From Rhodococcus pseudokoreensis (lineage in GTDB: Bacteria; Actinomycetota; Actinomycetes; Mycobacteriales; Mycobacteriaceae): a stretch of DNA of 64,000 nt. The position numbers and the translations under genes are program-made. The DNA lies in NCBI RefSeq assembly GCF_017068395.1, contig NZ_CP070619.1, positions 1,054,001-1,118,000 of the forward strand. Direction: 5' to 3'. The notes under the pieces are model-generated. The model saw only the letters and a list, made by a program, of their open reading frames with translations, was not told where the DNA came from and ran no database searches. Shown here in pieces: positions 30,971 to 38,811 of the stretch. How positions within the stretch are numbered: position 1 is the stretch's first letter; each line of letters starts with the position of its first letter.

Positions 30971-32019
30971 CCTCCGCCACCGTCCCCGCAGTTCGGTCCG
31001 TTCAGGCCGGGGTACCGCGGGCAGTCGGACGAGGTGTAGGGCCGCGGGTTGGACAGGTCGGCGGCGACCCGCACCGCGAACTTGCCGGTGGAGAAGACCG
31101 CGGCGCCGGCCTCACCGAACGGACCCGCCTCGTCCAGGGTCGCCCGCAGCAGGTCGGACTTGCTGGCCATGGTGCCCAGGGTCGGTGAGACGTTCAGTGC
31201 CACCGCGATCATGTCGTCCGCGTTCTGCTCCAGGACGTCGCCGGTATTCCTCGACACGACGAGGGAGGCGGCGAGGAAACCCGTGAAGCTGTCGGTGTTC
31301 TCGACGAGAGTGTTGGACAGTGACACCGCCGCGTCCATGGTCGCGAGGACGTCGGGTGCAGCCGTCGCCAGCTGTTCGCTGATCCGTGCGATCTGCGGCG
31401 CGCGCTCCGCGACGGAGTCGACGAGAGGCGCGGTCGACTGCGCCACCGTGTGGAGGCTGTCGATGGTCTGCCCCAATTGTTCACCGCGCCCGCGCAACGC
31501 GTCGGCGACCGCGCTCAGCGCGGCCTGCATCTGCTCGGGCTTCACCCGGGACACCAGGTCGTAGACCTTCGAATACAGGTCGTACATCTGGACGGTCTCG
31601 GCCGACGTGTCGGGTTGCAGCCGGGCACCGGCCTCGAGCCGCGCTCCGCCGGTTCCCGCGGTGGACACCAGCTCGACGGTCTGGTCGCCGAACAACGTGC
31701 GGGGCACCACCCGCACCTGGACGGACGCCGGGATGTGCTGCATCTGTTCGGGACGGAGACTGATGTCCATGCCCGTCTCGTCCTGTCCGGGGTCGACGCT
31801 CGACACGGTGCCGACCGTCGCGCCCTTGTACGACACCGTGGTGTGCGCCTTCACCGCACCGGCGTCCGCCGGAAGCGTCGCCGTCACCACGGGGTCGGTG
31901 ACGATCGCCCCGGTGCCGAAACCGACCAGCAGCGCCGATCCGAGCACCAGGACCGCCACTCCGATCACGCCCCGCACCGCGAGGGCGCCGTTGCCCGGAC
32001 CTCCCGGGCGACCGCGCAT
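30967..32019 (-). CDS. mceA: MceA family protein
   Basis: The first Mce protein, 350 residues. The ATG at 32019 overlaps the stop of the second yrbE gene by one base; the longer open frame upstream runs antiparallel through that gene. The anchor VRGVIGVAVLVLGSALLVGF is followed by the MCE domain (VKAHTTVSYKGATVGTVSSV and RVVPRTLFGDQTVELVSTAG), a helical domain, and a Pro/Gly-rich end with SSDCPRYPGLNGPNCGDG. Confidence 0.92.
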   Translation of the reverse strand: MRGRPGGPGNGALAVRGVIGVAVLVLGSALLVGFGTGAIVTDPVVTATLPADAGAVKAHTTVSYKGATVGTVSSVDPGQDETGMDISLRPEQMQHIPASVQVRVVPRTLFGDQTVELVSTAGTGGARLEAGARLQPDTSAETVQMYDLYSKVYDLVSRVKPEQMQAALSAVADALRGRGEQLGQTIDSLHTVAQSTAPLVDSVAERAPQIARISEQLATAAPDVLATMDAAVSLSNTLVENTDSFTGFLAASLVVSRNTGDVLEQNADDMIAVALNVSPTLGTMASKSDLLRATLDEAGPFGEAGAAVFSTGKFAVRVAADLSNPRPYTSSDCPRYPGLNGPNCGDGGGG

Positions 32020-32879
32020 CACGGCAACCCCAGGGCCGGGGCGGACGGGACGAGGCCCCACAGCGTGAGGGTCAGCAGCAGATCGACGATGCCGATGGCG
32101 AGGATGCTGGTGCGCAACGCACGCCCGGCCGCCCGGCCGACGCCCTCGGGCCCGCCGTACGCGTGGTACCCGTACGAGCAGTGCACGAGCGCGATGATCG
32201 TCGCGAACACGATCGCCTTCACGAACGAGTACGCGACGTCGGTGGGGGTGAGCATGAGATGGAAGTAATAGTCGTAGGTTCCGGCCGACTGCCCGCTGAA
32301 CGTGACGATCACCAGCCGCGAAGCCAGGTAGGACGACAGCAGCCCCACGACGTACAGCGGCACCACACAGATCAGGCACGAGACCAGCCTGGTGCTCGCG
32401 AGGAACGGCAGCGACGGGATCGCCATCGCGTCCAGCGCGCTGATCTCCTCCGAGATGCGCATGGCGCCGAGCTGTGCGGTGAACCCCGTGCCGACCTTCG
32501 CGGCGAGCGCGATGCTGGCGATCACGGGCGCGAGTTCACGGGTGTTGAGGATCGCGGACAAGAGCCCGGACAGCGAACCCATGCCGAGCAGGTCCAGTCC
32601 GCGCAACCCCTCGATGCCCACCTGCGTCGCCGCGACCGCGGACATCGCGAAGACGACGCCGATCGCTCCCCCGCCGGCGAGCAGGGTCGCACCACCGAAA
32701 CTGATGTCGCCGATCTGCCGCATGACGTGCCGCCAGTACTTCACGACCGCGAGGGGAACTCCGGCGATCACGCTGCCGTAGAACGTGAATTCCCGGCCCA
32801 GTCCCGTCATCAGCCCGAGGGGCTGACGGACCCTGGCCCGCACCCAGTGCGCTGCGGGCCATCGGGTACTCACGACCAT
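32019..32879 (-). CDS. yrbEB: YrbE/MlaE-type ABC permease, second of pair
   Basis: Permease subunit of the Mce lipid importer. The ATG at 32879 overlaps the stop of the first permease (TGATG) and gives 286 residues starting MVVSTRWPAAHWVRARVRQP. Five to six membrane segments and the MlaE-type core NTRELAPVIASIALAAKVGT-GFTAQLGAMRISEEISALDAM are visible. The partner ATPase (MceG) is not encoded in this window, as expected: it is usually unlinked. Confidence 0.93.
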   Translation of the reverse strand: MVVSTRWPAAHWVRARVRQPLGLMTGLGREFTFYGSVIAGVPLAVVKYWRHVMRQIGDISFGGATLLAGGGAIGVVFAMSAVAATQVGIEGLRGLDLLGMGSLSGLLSAILNTRELAPVIASIALAAKVGTGFTAQLGAMRISEEISALDAMAIPSLPFLASTRLVSCLICVVPLYVVGLLSSYLASRLVIVTFSGQSAGTYDYYFHLMLTPTDVAYSFVKAIVFATIIALVHCSYGYHAYGGPEGVGRAAGRALRTSILAIGIVDLLLTLTLWGLVPSAPALGLP

Positions 32880-33688
32880 CAGTAACCACCTACGGGGACG
32901 ACGAGAACGGAATAGAGCTGACTGAGCACGGTATTGACGATGAACACGAGGATGAAGGCCAGCACCACGGCCTCGTTGACGGCGTCGGCGACACCGCTGG
33001 GTCCGCCCTTCGCGTGCAGGCCCTTGAAACTGGCGACGAGCGCCGACGTCACCGCGAACGCCATCGACTTGACGAGGGCGACCACGAAGTCCGACAGCCG
33101 CGTGTACTGGGACAGTGCCGCGAGAAAGCTTCCCGCCGAACTGTTCTGGACGACCACCTGGAACAGGAAGCACGCCGATACTCCGACGGCGGTGACCATG
33201 GCGCAGAGTGCGACGCCGACGAGCACCGCCGCGAGCACCCGCGGAACCACGAGCCGTTCGATCACATCGAGTCCGAGGACCTCCATGGCCTCGACCTCTT
33301 CGCGGATCGTGCGGGAGCCGAGGTCCGCGCAGATCGCGGATCCGCCGACCCCGGCCAGCATCAGCGCACAGACCAGCGCGGACGCCTGCCCGACGATCAC
33401 GAACCCGACGACCGCCCCCGTGTACCCCTCGGCGCCGAGCTGACCGGCGAGGCTGCCGATCGTGACGGCGATGAGGACTCCGATGGGGATCATCAGCAGC
33501 AGGGCAGGCGCCGACGTGACCGAGGCGATCCGCCACGCCTGGTCCAGCAGTTCCCGCCAGGCCAGTTTGCGCCGCACCAGAACTCGTACGGCGGCCACCG
33601 TGGTCGCGATCGAGAACCCGATGAGCGCACCGACTTCGTTGGCGAAATGGCTGACGGGCCCTTTTGCGGGTGGCAGCTGGAATGTCAC
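32879..33688 (-). CDS. yrbEA: YrbE/MlaE-type ABC permease, first of pair
   Basis: The 269-residue partner of the next permease. The MlaE core is seen in ALMLAGVGGSAICADLGSRT-IREEVEAMEVLGLDVIERLV, and NEVGALIGFSIATTVAAVRV precedes it. It follows fadD after 66 bp and opens the tightly coupled yrbE-mce block, in which every junction overlaps by 1-4 bases. Confidence 0.93.
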   Translation of the reverse strand: MTFQLPPAKGPVSHFANEVGALIGFSIATTVAAVRVLVRRKLAWRELLDQAWRIASVTSAPALLLMIPIGVLIAVTIGSLAGQLGAEGYTGAVVGFVIVGQASALVCALMLAGVGGSAICADLGSRTIREEVEAMEVLGLDVIERLVVPRVLAAVLVGVALCAMVTAVGVSACFLFQVVVQNSSAGSFLAALSQYTRLSDFVVALVKSMAFAVTSALVASFKGLHAKGGPSGVADAVNEAVVLAFILVFIVNTVLSQLYSVLVVPVGGY

Positions 33689-33754
33689 GCGGTCCTCCCC
33701 CGGTGCCGGTCACCCACGATCGGTGACCGGCGTCGAGCAGTATGGGAATCGGGG

Positions 33755-35347
33755 TCAGACGACCGCGACGTCGTTCGCGCCGTGGGCTTTTCGAAGCTCA
33801 CCCTTGACGACCTTCCCGCTGGCGTTCCGCGGGAGGGCGTCGACGACGACGACGTCCTTCGGATGCTTGTACCGGGCCAGCTTGTCTTCGAGCCACGCGG
33901 CGAGTTCGTCGACCGTCAGATCGTCTCCGTCGTCGTCGAGCGCCACGATCGCGACGGGCACCTCGGTCCACTTGGGGTGGGGCCTGCCGACCACGGCGGC
34001 CTCGCGGATCCTCGGATGCCCGAACAGGACGTTCTCCACCTCGGCGCAATAGATGTTCTCGCCGCCGGAGATGATCATGTCCTTCTTGCGATCCACCACG
34101 TAGACGAAGCCTTCCTCGTCCTGCCGCACCAGGTCGCCCGAGTGGAACCACCCGCCGGCGAACGCGTCCGCCGTCGCGGCCGGGTTCTGCCAGTAACCCT
34201 GCATCATGGTCGGGCCGCGGTACACGATCTCGCCGACGGTGCCGGGGGCGACGTCGTTCATCTCGTCGTCGACGATCCGCGTCTGGATGGTCGGGACCGG
34301 CTTGCCCACCGAGCCCAGCTTGCGGATCGCGTCGTCGCCGTCGAGCACGCACGTGATCGGGGACATCTCGGTCTGCCCGAACACCGCCACGACGAGAGCC
34401 TTCGGGAACGTCTCCGCCATGGCGCGCAGCACGGTGTCCGATGCGGGTGCGGCGCCCCAGCTGATGACGCGGAGCGCGAGGTTACGGCCCGCGGCGGTGG
34501 GATCGGCGCAGACTGCCTGCCACTGCACCGGAACGAGGAACACCGTGGTGATGCGCTCGCGCTCCCACACGTCGAGCATCTCGGTGGGGTCGAACGCCTT
34601 GAGGGGGTGGATCACGGTGGTGGCGCCGAGCATCAGCATCGGGGCCACCGAACCGAGAGCGGCGACGTGGAACACCGGGGACGCGAGGAACCCGACGTCG
34701 TCGCCCCTGTCGTAGCGCATCGCCCGGATGCAGGTGATGGACTGCCCGACCATGTTCGAGTGCGACAGCACCGCACCCTTGGGCGTTCCGGTGGTGCCGG
34801 AGGTGTAGAGGATGAGCGACGGGGTGCCCTCCGGCAGGTCGACGGGGGCGAAGGCCGGACCGCCTTCCGCGACGAGGTCCTCGTAACCGAGAGCGTCGCC
34901 CTCGGTGTCCGCGCCCATCACGATCGCGAGGCCGAGATCGGGAACATCCTGCCGCACAGCGGAAACGAGGGGTGCCAGCGCGGGCTCGGTGAAGACGGCT
35001 CGGGCACCCGAATCCCGGGCGATGAAGGCCACCTCGGGCGGTGTCAGGCGGAAGTTGACCGGGACCGCGATCGCGCCGAGCGCGTTGATCGCGAGCACCG
35101 CCTCGAAGAATTCGGTGCGGTTGAGCGTGAGCAGCAGGACGCGGTCGCCGAAGTTCACCCCGCGCCGGGAGAGCGCGCCCGCAAGGGCTTGCGAGCGCTC
35201 GTGCAGTTCGCGCCACGACGTGCTCTGCCCGAGATGGCGGAACGCGGGATGGTCGGGCTTCGTCTGCGCGTGGGTGGCAACCCAGTTGTTCCAGTGGTTG
35301 CGGCGGGATTGCAGTGGCTGCGTGAGCGGCTCGCTACGTGATGACAT
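33755..35347 (-). CDS. fadD: Fatty acyl-CoA synthetase, FadD5-like by context
   Basis: Activates a fatty or other carboxylic acid to its CoA thioester through an acyl-adenylate. The ATG at 35347 gives 530 residues, MSSRSEPLTQPLQSRRNHWN. Adenylate-forming motifs: ILYTSGTTGTPKGAVLSHSN (P-loop-like), VVAVFGQTEMSPITC, YWQNPAATADAFAGGWFHSG, DRKKDMIISGGENIYCAEVE and the catalytic-lysine end PRNASGKVVKGELRK. A fadD directly before yrbE-mce mirrors the mce1 operon of M. tuberculosis (fadD5). Substrate not known; fatty acids carried by the Mce system are plausible. Confidence 0.9.
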   Translation of the reverse strand: MSSRSEPLTQPLQSRRNHWNNWVATHAQTKPDHPAFRHLGQSTSWRELHERSQALAGALSRRGVNFGDRVLLLTLNRTEFFEAVLAINALGAIAVPVNFRLTPPEVAFIARDSGARAVFTEPALAPLVSAVRQDVPDLGLAIVMGADTEGDALGYEDLVAEGGPAFAPVDLPEGTPSLILYTSGTTGTPKGAVLSHSNMVGQSITCIRAMRYDRGDDVGFLASPVFHVAALGSVAPMLMLGATTVIHPLKAFDPTEMLDVWERERITTVFLVPVQWQAVCADPTAAGRNLALRVISWGAAPASDTVLRAMAETFPKALVVAVFGQTEMSPITCVLDGDDAIRKLGSVGKPVPTIQTRIVDDEMNDVAPGTVGEIVYRGPTMMQGYWQNPAATADAFAGGWFHSGDLVRQDEEGFVYVVDRKKDMIISGGENIYCAEVENVLFGHPRIREAAVVGRPHPKWTEVPVAIVALDDDGDDLTVDELAAWLEDKLARYKHPKDVVVVDALPRNASGKVVKGELRKAHGANDVAVV

Positions 35348-35463
35348 GTGGTGGTGGTCCCTTCGCTGTACTCGAGTTCGCCCCTCGGGCCCCACACGGA
35401 GGCTGTGACGAGTATTACAGATGTCGACGTCGATCGGAACAGTCTTGTTAACCGCAATTCGCA

Positions 35464-36282
35464 TCAGCTTCGAAAGTTCGGAGCACGTTTCGTGAGCATC
35501 GCCGCGACCCCTTCGGCGAAGTCCGGCGACTGGAGCAATTCGGTCTGGCCGGCCTTCTCGCGGCCCAGCGCCGGGTCCAGTTCCGCCAGCGTGGTCGCGG
35601 TGAGAGCCTGCTTGGTCAGCGCGAGAGCCCGCCTCGGACCACGTGCCAGCCTCGCCGCGACGGCGTCGACGTGGGCCGCGAGGTCGTCGGCCGCGAGCAC
35701 ACCGGCGATCAGGCCCTCGTCCGCCGCCCGATCGGCGGGCAGCCGTTCGCCGAGCAGCGCCATCCGGGTGGCCCTGGCCCTGCCGATCGAGGCGGCGATC
35801 AACGCACTGGATCCGCCGTCGGGCATGAGCCCGACGTTGACGAACGCGAGGAGCAGGTACGCGTCCTCGGCGGCGTACGTCAGGTCCGCCGCCAGGGCGA
35901 TGGACGCCCCGACCCCGACAGCCGCGCCACCCACCTGGGCGATCACCGGGATCGGGAGGTCGACGATCGCGCGGATCACGCGATTGGCGGAATCCATCAC
36001 CACCTCCGGCGACGCCGCCCGGCCGCCCGCGGTGGCCGCCGCCGCGAGATCCGCGCCGGTGCAGAATGCCGCGCCCGCACCCGAGAGGACGACGACGCGG
36101 ACGGCGGGATCCGCCGCCGCGCCTTCGAGCACGTCGCCGAGTGCGGTCATGTGAGCCAGATCGAGCGCATTCATCCGGCCGGGCCGATCGATCGTGATCC
36201 GGAGGATCCCGCCGTCCACGACCACCCGGAGACCGCCGGCTGCGACGGCGGGGATGGTCGACAGTTGCCGTGGTGCACTCAT
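35464..36282 (-). CDS. echA: Enoyl-CoA hydratase/isomerase family protein
   Basis: A 272-residue crotonase-fold protein, presumably acting on acyl-CoA made by fadD. The ATG at 36282 (CGGAGG 12 bases upstream) is preferred over a start 75 bases further up. The CoA-binding and oxyanion region is VVVLSGAGAAFCTGADLAAA and IPVIAQVGGAAVGVGASIAL; AFVNVGLMPDGGSSALIAAS follows, with the position often held by catalytic Glu unclear by eye. It is the first gene of the echA-fadD-yrbE-mce set, with a 116-bp gap before fadD. Confidence 0.88.
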   Translation of the reverse strand: MSAPRQLSTIPAVAAGGLRVVVDGGILRITIDRPGRMNALDLAHMTALGDVLEGAAADPAVRVVVLSGAGAAFCTGADLAAAATAGGRAASPEVVMDSANRVIRAIVDLPIPVIAQVGGAAVGVGASIALAADLTYAAEDAYLLLAFVNVGLMPDGGSSALIAASIGRARATRMALLGERLPADRAADEGLIAGVLAADDLAAHVDAVAARLARGPRRALALTKQALTATTLAELDPALGREKAGQTELLQSPDFAEGVAAMLTKRAPNFRS

Positions 36283-36563
36283 GAAGCCAGTTACCTCCGA
36301 GGGAATCGACCTGCGAGGCCGGGAAAGGCGGGGCGGTGGAAGAAGCCATCGCCGCACGCGAATTGCTGTTAACTTATTGGTGTCGTTCGGTGCGTGTCAA
36401 TACCTCTCGGAACACATTTCGCACTGTCTTGCTGGTGATTCATCGAGACGCCGGGCGAACACCCCGGTGCGCGGGGACCATCCGAGGCTCATCGGCGCGG
36501 GAGTCTCGGTTAAGATGACCGGCAGAGGAACTGGCAGACGACTGCCCACTACTGGAGGTGACC
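36283..36563. promoter_or_regulatory. echA/tandem-TetR divergent promoter region
   Basis: A 281-bp gap between divergent genes. TAAGAT at 36511-36516 fits a TANNNT -10 box for the regulator, giving a 5' leader of about 40 bases, and GGAGG at 36554-36558 is its ribosome-binding site. The AT-rich stretch 36361-36385 (AATTGCTGTTAACTTATTGG) is the best candidate for the echA promoter side. Operator sites for the divergent regulator are expected here but none is clear by eye. Confidence 0.45.
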
Positions 36564-37793
36564 GTGGCCCGGACCAGCACGGCGGCCGGTGCCGCCACCG
36601 ACCGGCCGATCCGCCGCCGCCCCAAGAATCGCAAGGCCCAGATCGCGAACGTCGCAGCCGAAGCCTTCAGCGAGCGCGGCTACCATGCGGTCGGTGTCGA
36701 CGAGATCGCCGCCACCATCGGCATTTCCGGTCCCGCCCTGTACCGGCACTATCCCAACAAGTACGCCCTGTTCGTCCACGCCGCGACGACGACGGCCGAC
36801 GCGCTCCAGGCCACCGCGGACGGCGCACTCGACGGCGTCGCCGAACGCGAACCCGGCGACCGCCTCGAACACCTGATCGCCGCCCTCGTCGCCAACAGCA
36901 TCGAGAACCGTAAGATCGCCGGACTCTACCGCTGGGAGGGCCGGTACCTCGAGGCCGAGGACCGTAAGCGGATTCGCGCCGTCTTCGTGCACGTCACGCA
37001 GTGCGTGGCCGCGCCGCTGCGCGAGATCCGCCCCGAACTCACGGCCGTCGACGCGACGACGCTGGGGGCGTCGACGCTGAGCGTGATCGGCAGCATCAGC
37101 GCACACCGGACCACCCTCGCCACCCGCCGACTCGACACGCTCCTGAAGTCGGCATGCGGGTCGATCCTGAACGCGACGCTCCCGCCCGCCGTCCCGAACG
37201 CGGGCAGGGCCGCCGCCGGCACGGTGCGAGGACTGGCCGTGACGTCCAAGCGCGAATTGCTGATCAACGAGGCCGTCAAGATCTTCGACCGGCACGGCTA
37301 CCACGACTCGAGCATCGAGGAGATCGGCGCCGCCGCGGGCATCAACGCGTCGAGCGTGTACCGCCACTTCCCCAGCAAGGCAGACCTTCTGGCGGCGGTG
37401 TTCTACCGCGCGTCCGACCGGCTGGCCGTGGCCACGTCGGCGGCTCTGTCCACCGCCACCGACCCCGAGGACGCCCTCCGCAAGCTCGCCGAATCGTACC
37501 TGGAACTGTCGTTCGGGAACCCGGAAGTGCTGTCGGTCTACTTCGCGGAGATCGGGAACCTCCCGAAGAACGAGCGGACCAACCTCCGTAACGTGCAGCG
37601 CCTCCACGTCGAGGAATGGGTCCACCTGGTGACCGCCGTGCGGTCCGAACTCTCGGCGCCCGAGGCACGGTTCCTCGTGCACGCGGCGCTCGGACTGGTG
37701 CTCGACATCGGCCGACTGGTCCATTTCGACACCCGCGAGGAGTCGCGTGCCCGTCTCCACACCCTGATGACGGCCGTTCTGCTGGGTCACTGA
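36564..37793 (+). CDS. Transcriptional regulator with two TetR DNA-binding domains
   Basis: A 409-residue protein with two complete TetR-type helix-turn-helix units: about 25-70 (RKAQIANVAAEAFSERGYHA then ISGPALYRHYPNKYALF) and about 230-275 (RELLINEAVKIFDRHGYHDS then INASSVYRHFPSKADLL), each followed by a ligand-type helical region. Ordinary TetR proteins are about 200 residues with one such unit, so this is a tandem fusion. The GTG at 36564 is five bases after GGAGG; a GTG at 36558 lies within it. Divergent placement suggests it controls the echA-fadD-mce operon, with acyl-CoA as a possible effector (inference). Confidence 0.9.
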   Translation: MARTSTAAGAATDRPIRRRPKNRKAQIANVAAEAFSERGYHAVGVDEIAATIGISGPALYRHYPNKYALFVHAATTTADALQATADGALDGVAEREPGDRLEHLIAALVANSIENRKIAGLYRWEGRYLEAEDRKRIRAVFVHVTQCVAAPLREIRPELTAVDATTLGASTLSVIGSISAHRTTLATRRLDTLLKSACGSILNATLPPAVPNAGRAAAGTVRGLAVTSKRELLINEAVKIFDRHGYHDSSIEEIGAAAGINASSVYRHFPSKADLLAAVFYRASDRLAVATSAALSTATDPEDALRKLAESYLELSFGNPEVLSVYFAEIGNLPKNERTNLRNVQRLHVEEWVHLVTAVRSELSAPEARFLVHAALGLVLDIGRLVHFDTREESRARLHTLMTAVLLGH

Positions 37794-37846
37794 GCCCGGC
37801 CCGGGCGGTGACACTGAGCCCGGCCCGGGCGGTGACACTGAGCCCG
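37791..37846 (+). repeat. 24-bp direct repeat, two copies plus a fragment
   Basis: Identical 24-bp units occupy 37791-37814 and 37815-37838, and the first 8 bases recur at 37839-37846. The first unit starts with the stop codon of the tandem TetR gene. Each unit contains the palindrome GCCCGGCCCGGGC minus an end base, so it can fold. A local duplication is the simplest explanation. Confidence 0.8.
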
Positions 37847-37847
37847 C

Positions 37848-37872
37848 GTCCCTGGGCGAATCGCCCAGGGAC
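37848..37872. terminator. Bidirectional hairpin between converging genes
   Basis: Arms 37848-37859 and 37861-37872 form a perfect inverted repeat around one base (10 pairs with a 5-base loop when folded). It lies between the converging tandem-TetR gene and the MpaB-like gene and probably serves both. No U-run. Confidence 0.6.
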
Positions 37873-37878
37873 CAGTTC

Positions 37879-38793
37879 TCATGCGGCCCGTCGGCGATAT
37901 CCCTTTTGCTTGTCGTTGTCCGCGCCGAGGTCGCGCGGGCTGTAGCCCACCGGGTATCCGGGGTAGGTCCGGTTGCGCGGATCGCGGGCGGCCTTGGATT
38001 CGCGGCGTGGCGGCAGGAGGCGCACGAACCGGGCCCGGATCCGCAGCGCACGTCGGGACGCGCCCTGCAACCAGTGCGGCGCTGCGGGAAATCCGAACGC
38101 CGCCAGCATCATCGGGTCGAGGAGGGCGTAGACCCCCTGCGCGACGAGCGGGCGTAGCGGCGCCGGAAACCAGGAGCAGAACAGATTCAGCGTGTAGGTG
38201 CCGACCCGATGGTTGTCGTCGGTGTACCGGAAGTGTGTCCGCTCGTACTCGGCCTTGAACCGGTAGAAGTCCTCGAAGGTCTCGGGTATGTTCCTGATCC
38301 CCATGCGAACCCCCACCTGACGGTAGAAGTGGAAGCACGCGAGACGCTCGTTCGGGGTGAGCCGCCGCCACCCGAAGCGGTCGATCCAGTCGATCGGCTC
38401 GTAGATGAACGTGGTCAGCACGTACAGCATGTCGTCGTTGTCGATGTCGTACTTACCGTGCATGCGGTTCACGACGCGCAGCGACTCGATGCCGCGTTCG
38501 GAGTCGTAGCCGTGCTCGACGAGTTCGGCCATCAGCAACGCGGTGTCGTCGTACCGCTTCTGCGGTCGCTTCTCGAACTCACCGGTGCGCTGCAGCAGTT
38601 CCGAAATCGTGGGGACGCAATACGTTCGGAACAACGCGAACTCGAGGGACCGCTGGTAGTCCCACGGAAACTCGAAGCCGGCCGTGATGCGGTGGATCTC
38701 CTGGTGGTCCCGGACCGGGTCGAGTTCCTCGATCCGGCGCTGCCAGCCGTGTCTGCCCCGCGGAACCCCGCCCGGCGTGGTCTTCGTCAGCAT
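37879..38793 (-). CDS. MpaB/DUF2236 family oxygenase-like protein
   Basis: A 304-residue protein of the DUF2236 family (fungal MpaB, bacterial latex-clearing-protein relatives; some members bind b-type haem and cleave or oxidise hydrophobic substrates). Features: RITAGFEFPWDYQRSLEFAL, the conserved MHGKYDIDNDDMLYVLTTFI-like middle, LTPNERLACFHFYRQVGVRM and the long basic C-terminus. The ATG at 38793 follows GGGAGGG; a TTG at 38811 is the alternative. It follows the aldehyde dehydrogenase gene after 18 bp, so the two may act on one substrate. Function is not established by sequence. Confidence 0.75.
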   Translation of the reverse strand: MLTKTTPGGVPRGRHGWQRRIEELDPVRDHQEIHRITAGFEFPWDYQRSLEFALFRTYCVPTISELLQRTGEFEKRPQKRYDDTALLMAELVEHGYDSERGIESLRVVNRMHGKYDIDNDDMLYVLTTFIYEPIDWIDRFGWRRLTPNERLACFHFYRQVGVRMGIRNIPETFEDFYRFKAEYERTHFRYTDDNHRVGTYTLNLFCSWFPAPLRPLVAQGVYALLDPMMLAAFGFPAAPHWLQGASRRALRIRARFVRLLPPRRESKAARDPRNRTYPGYPVGYSPRDLGADNDKQKGYRRRAA

Positions 38794-38811
38794 GTGAATA
38801 CCCTCCCGCAA

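Noticed and set aside
37791..37846. CRISPR array
   Set aside because: The two 24-bp units are directly adjacent with no spacers; it is a simple tandem duplication.
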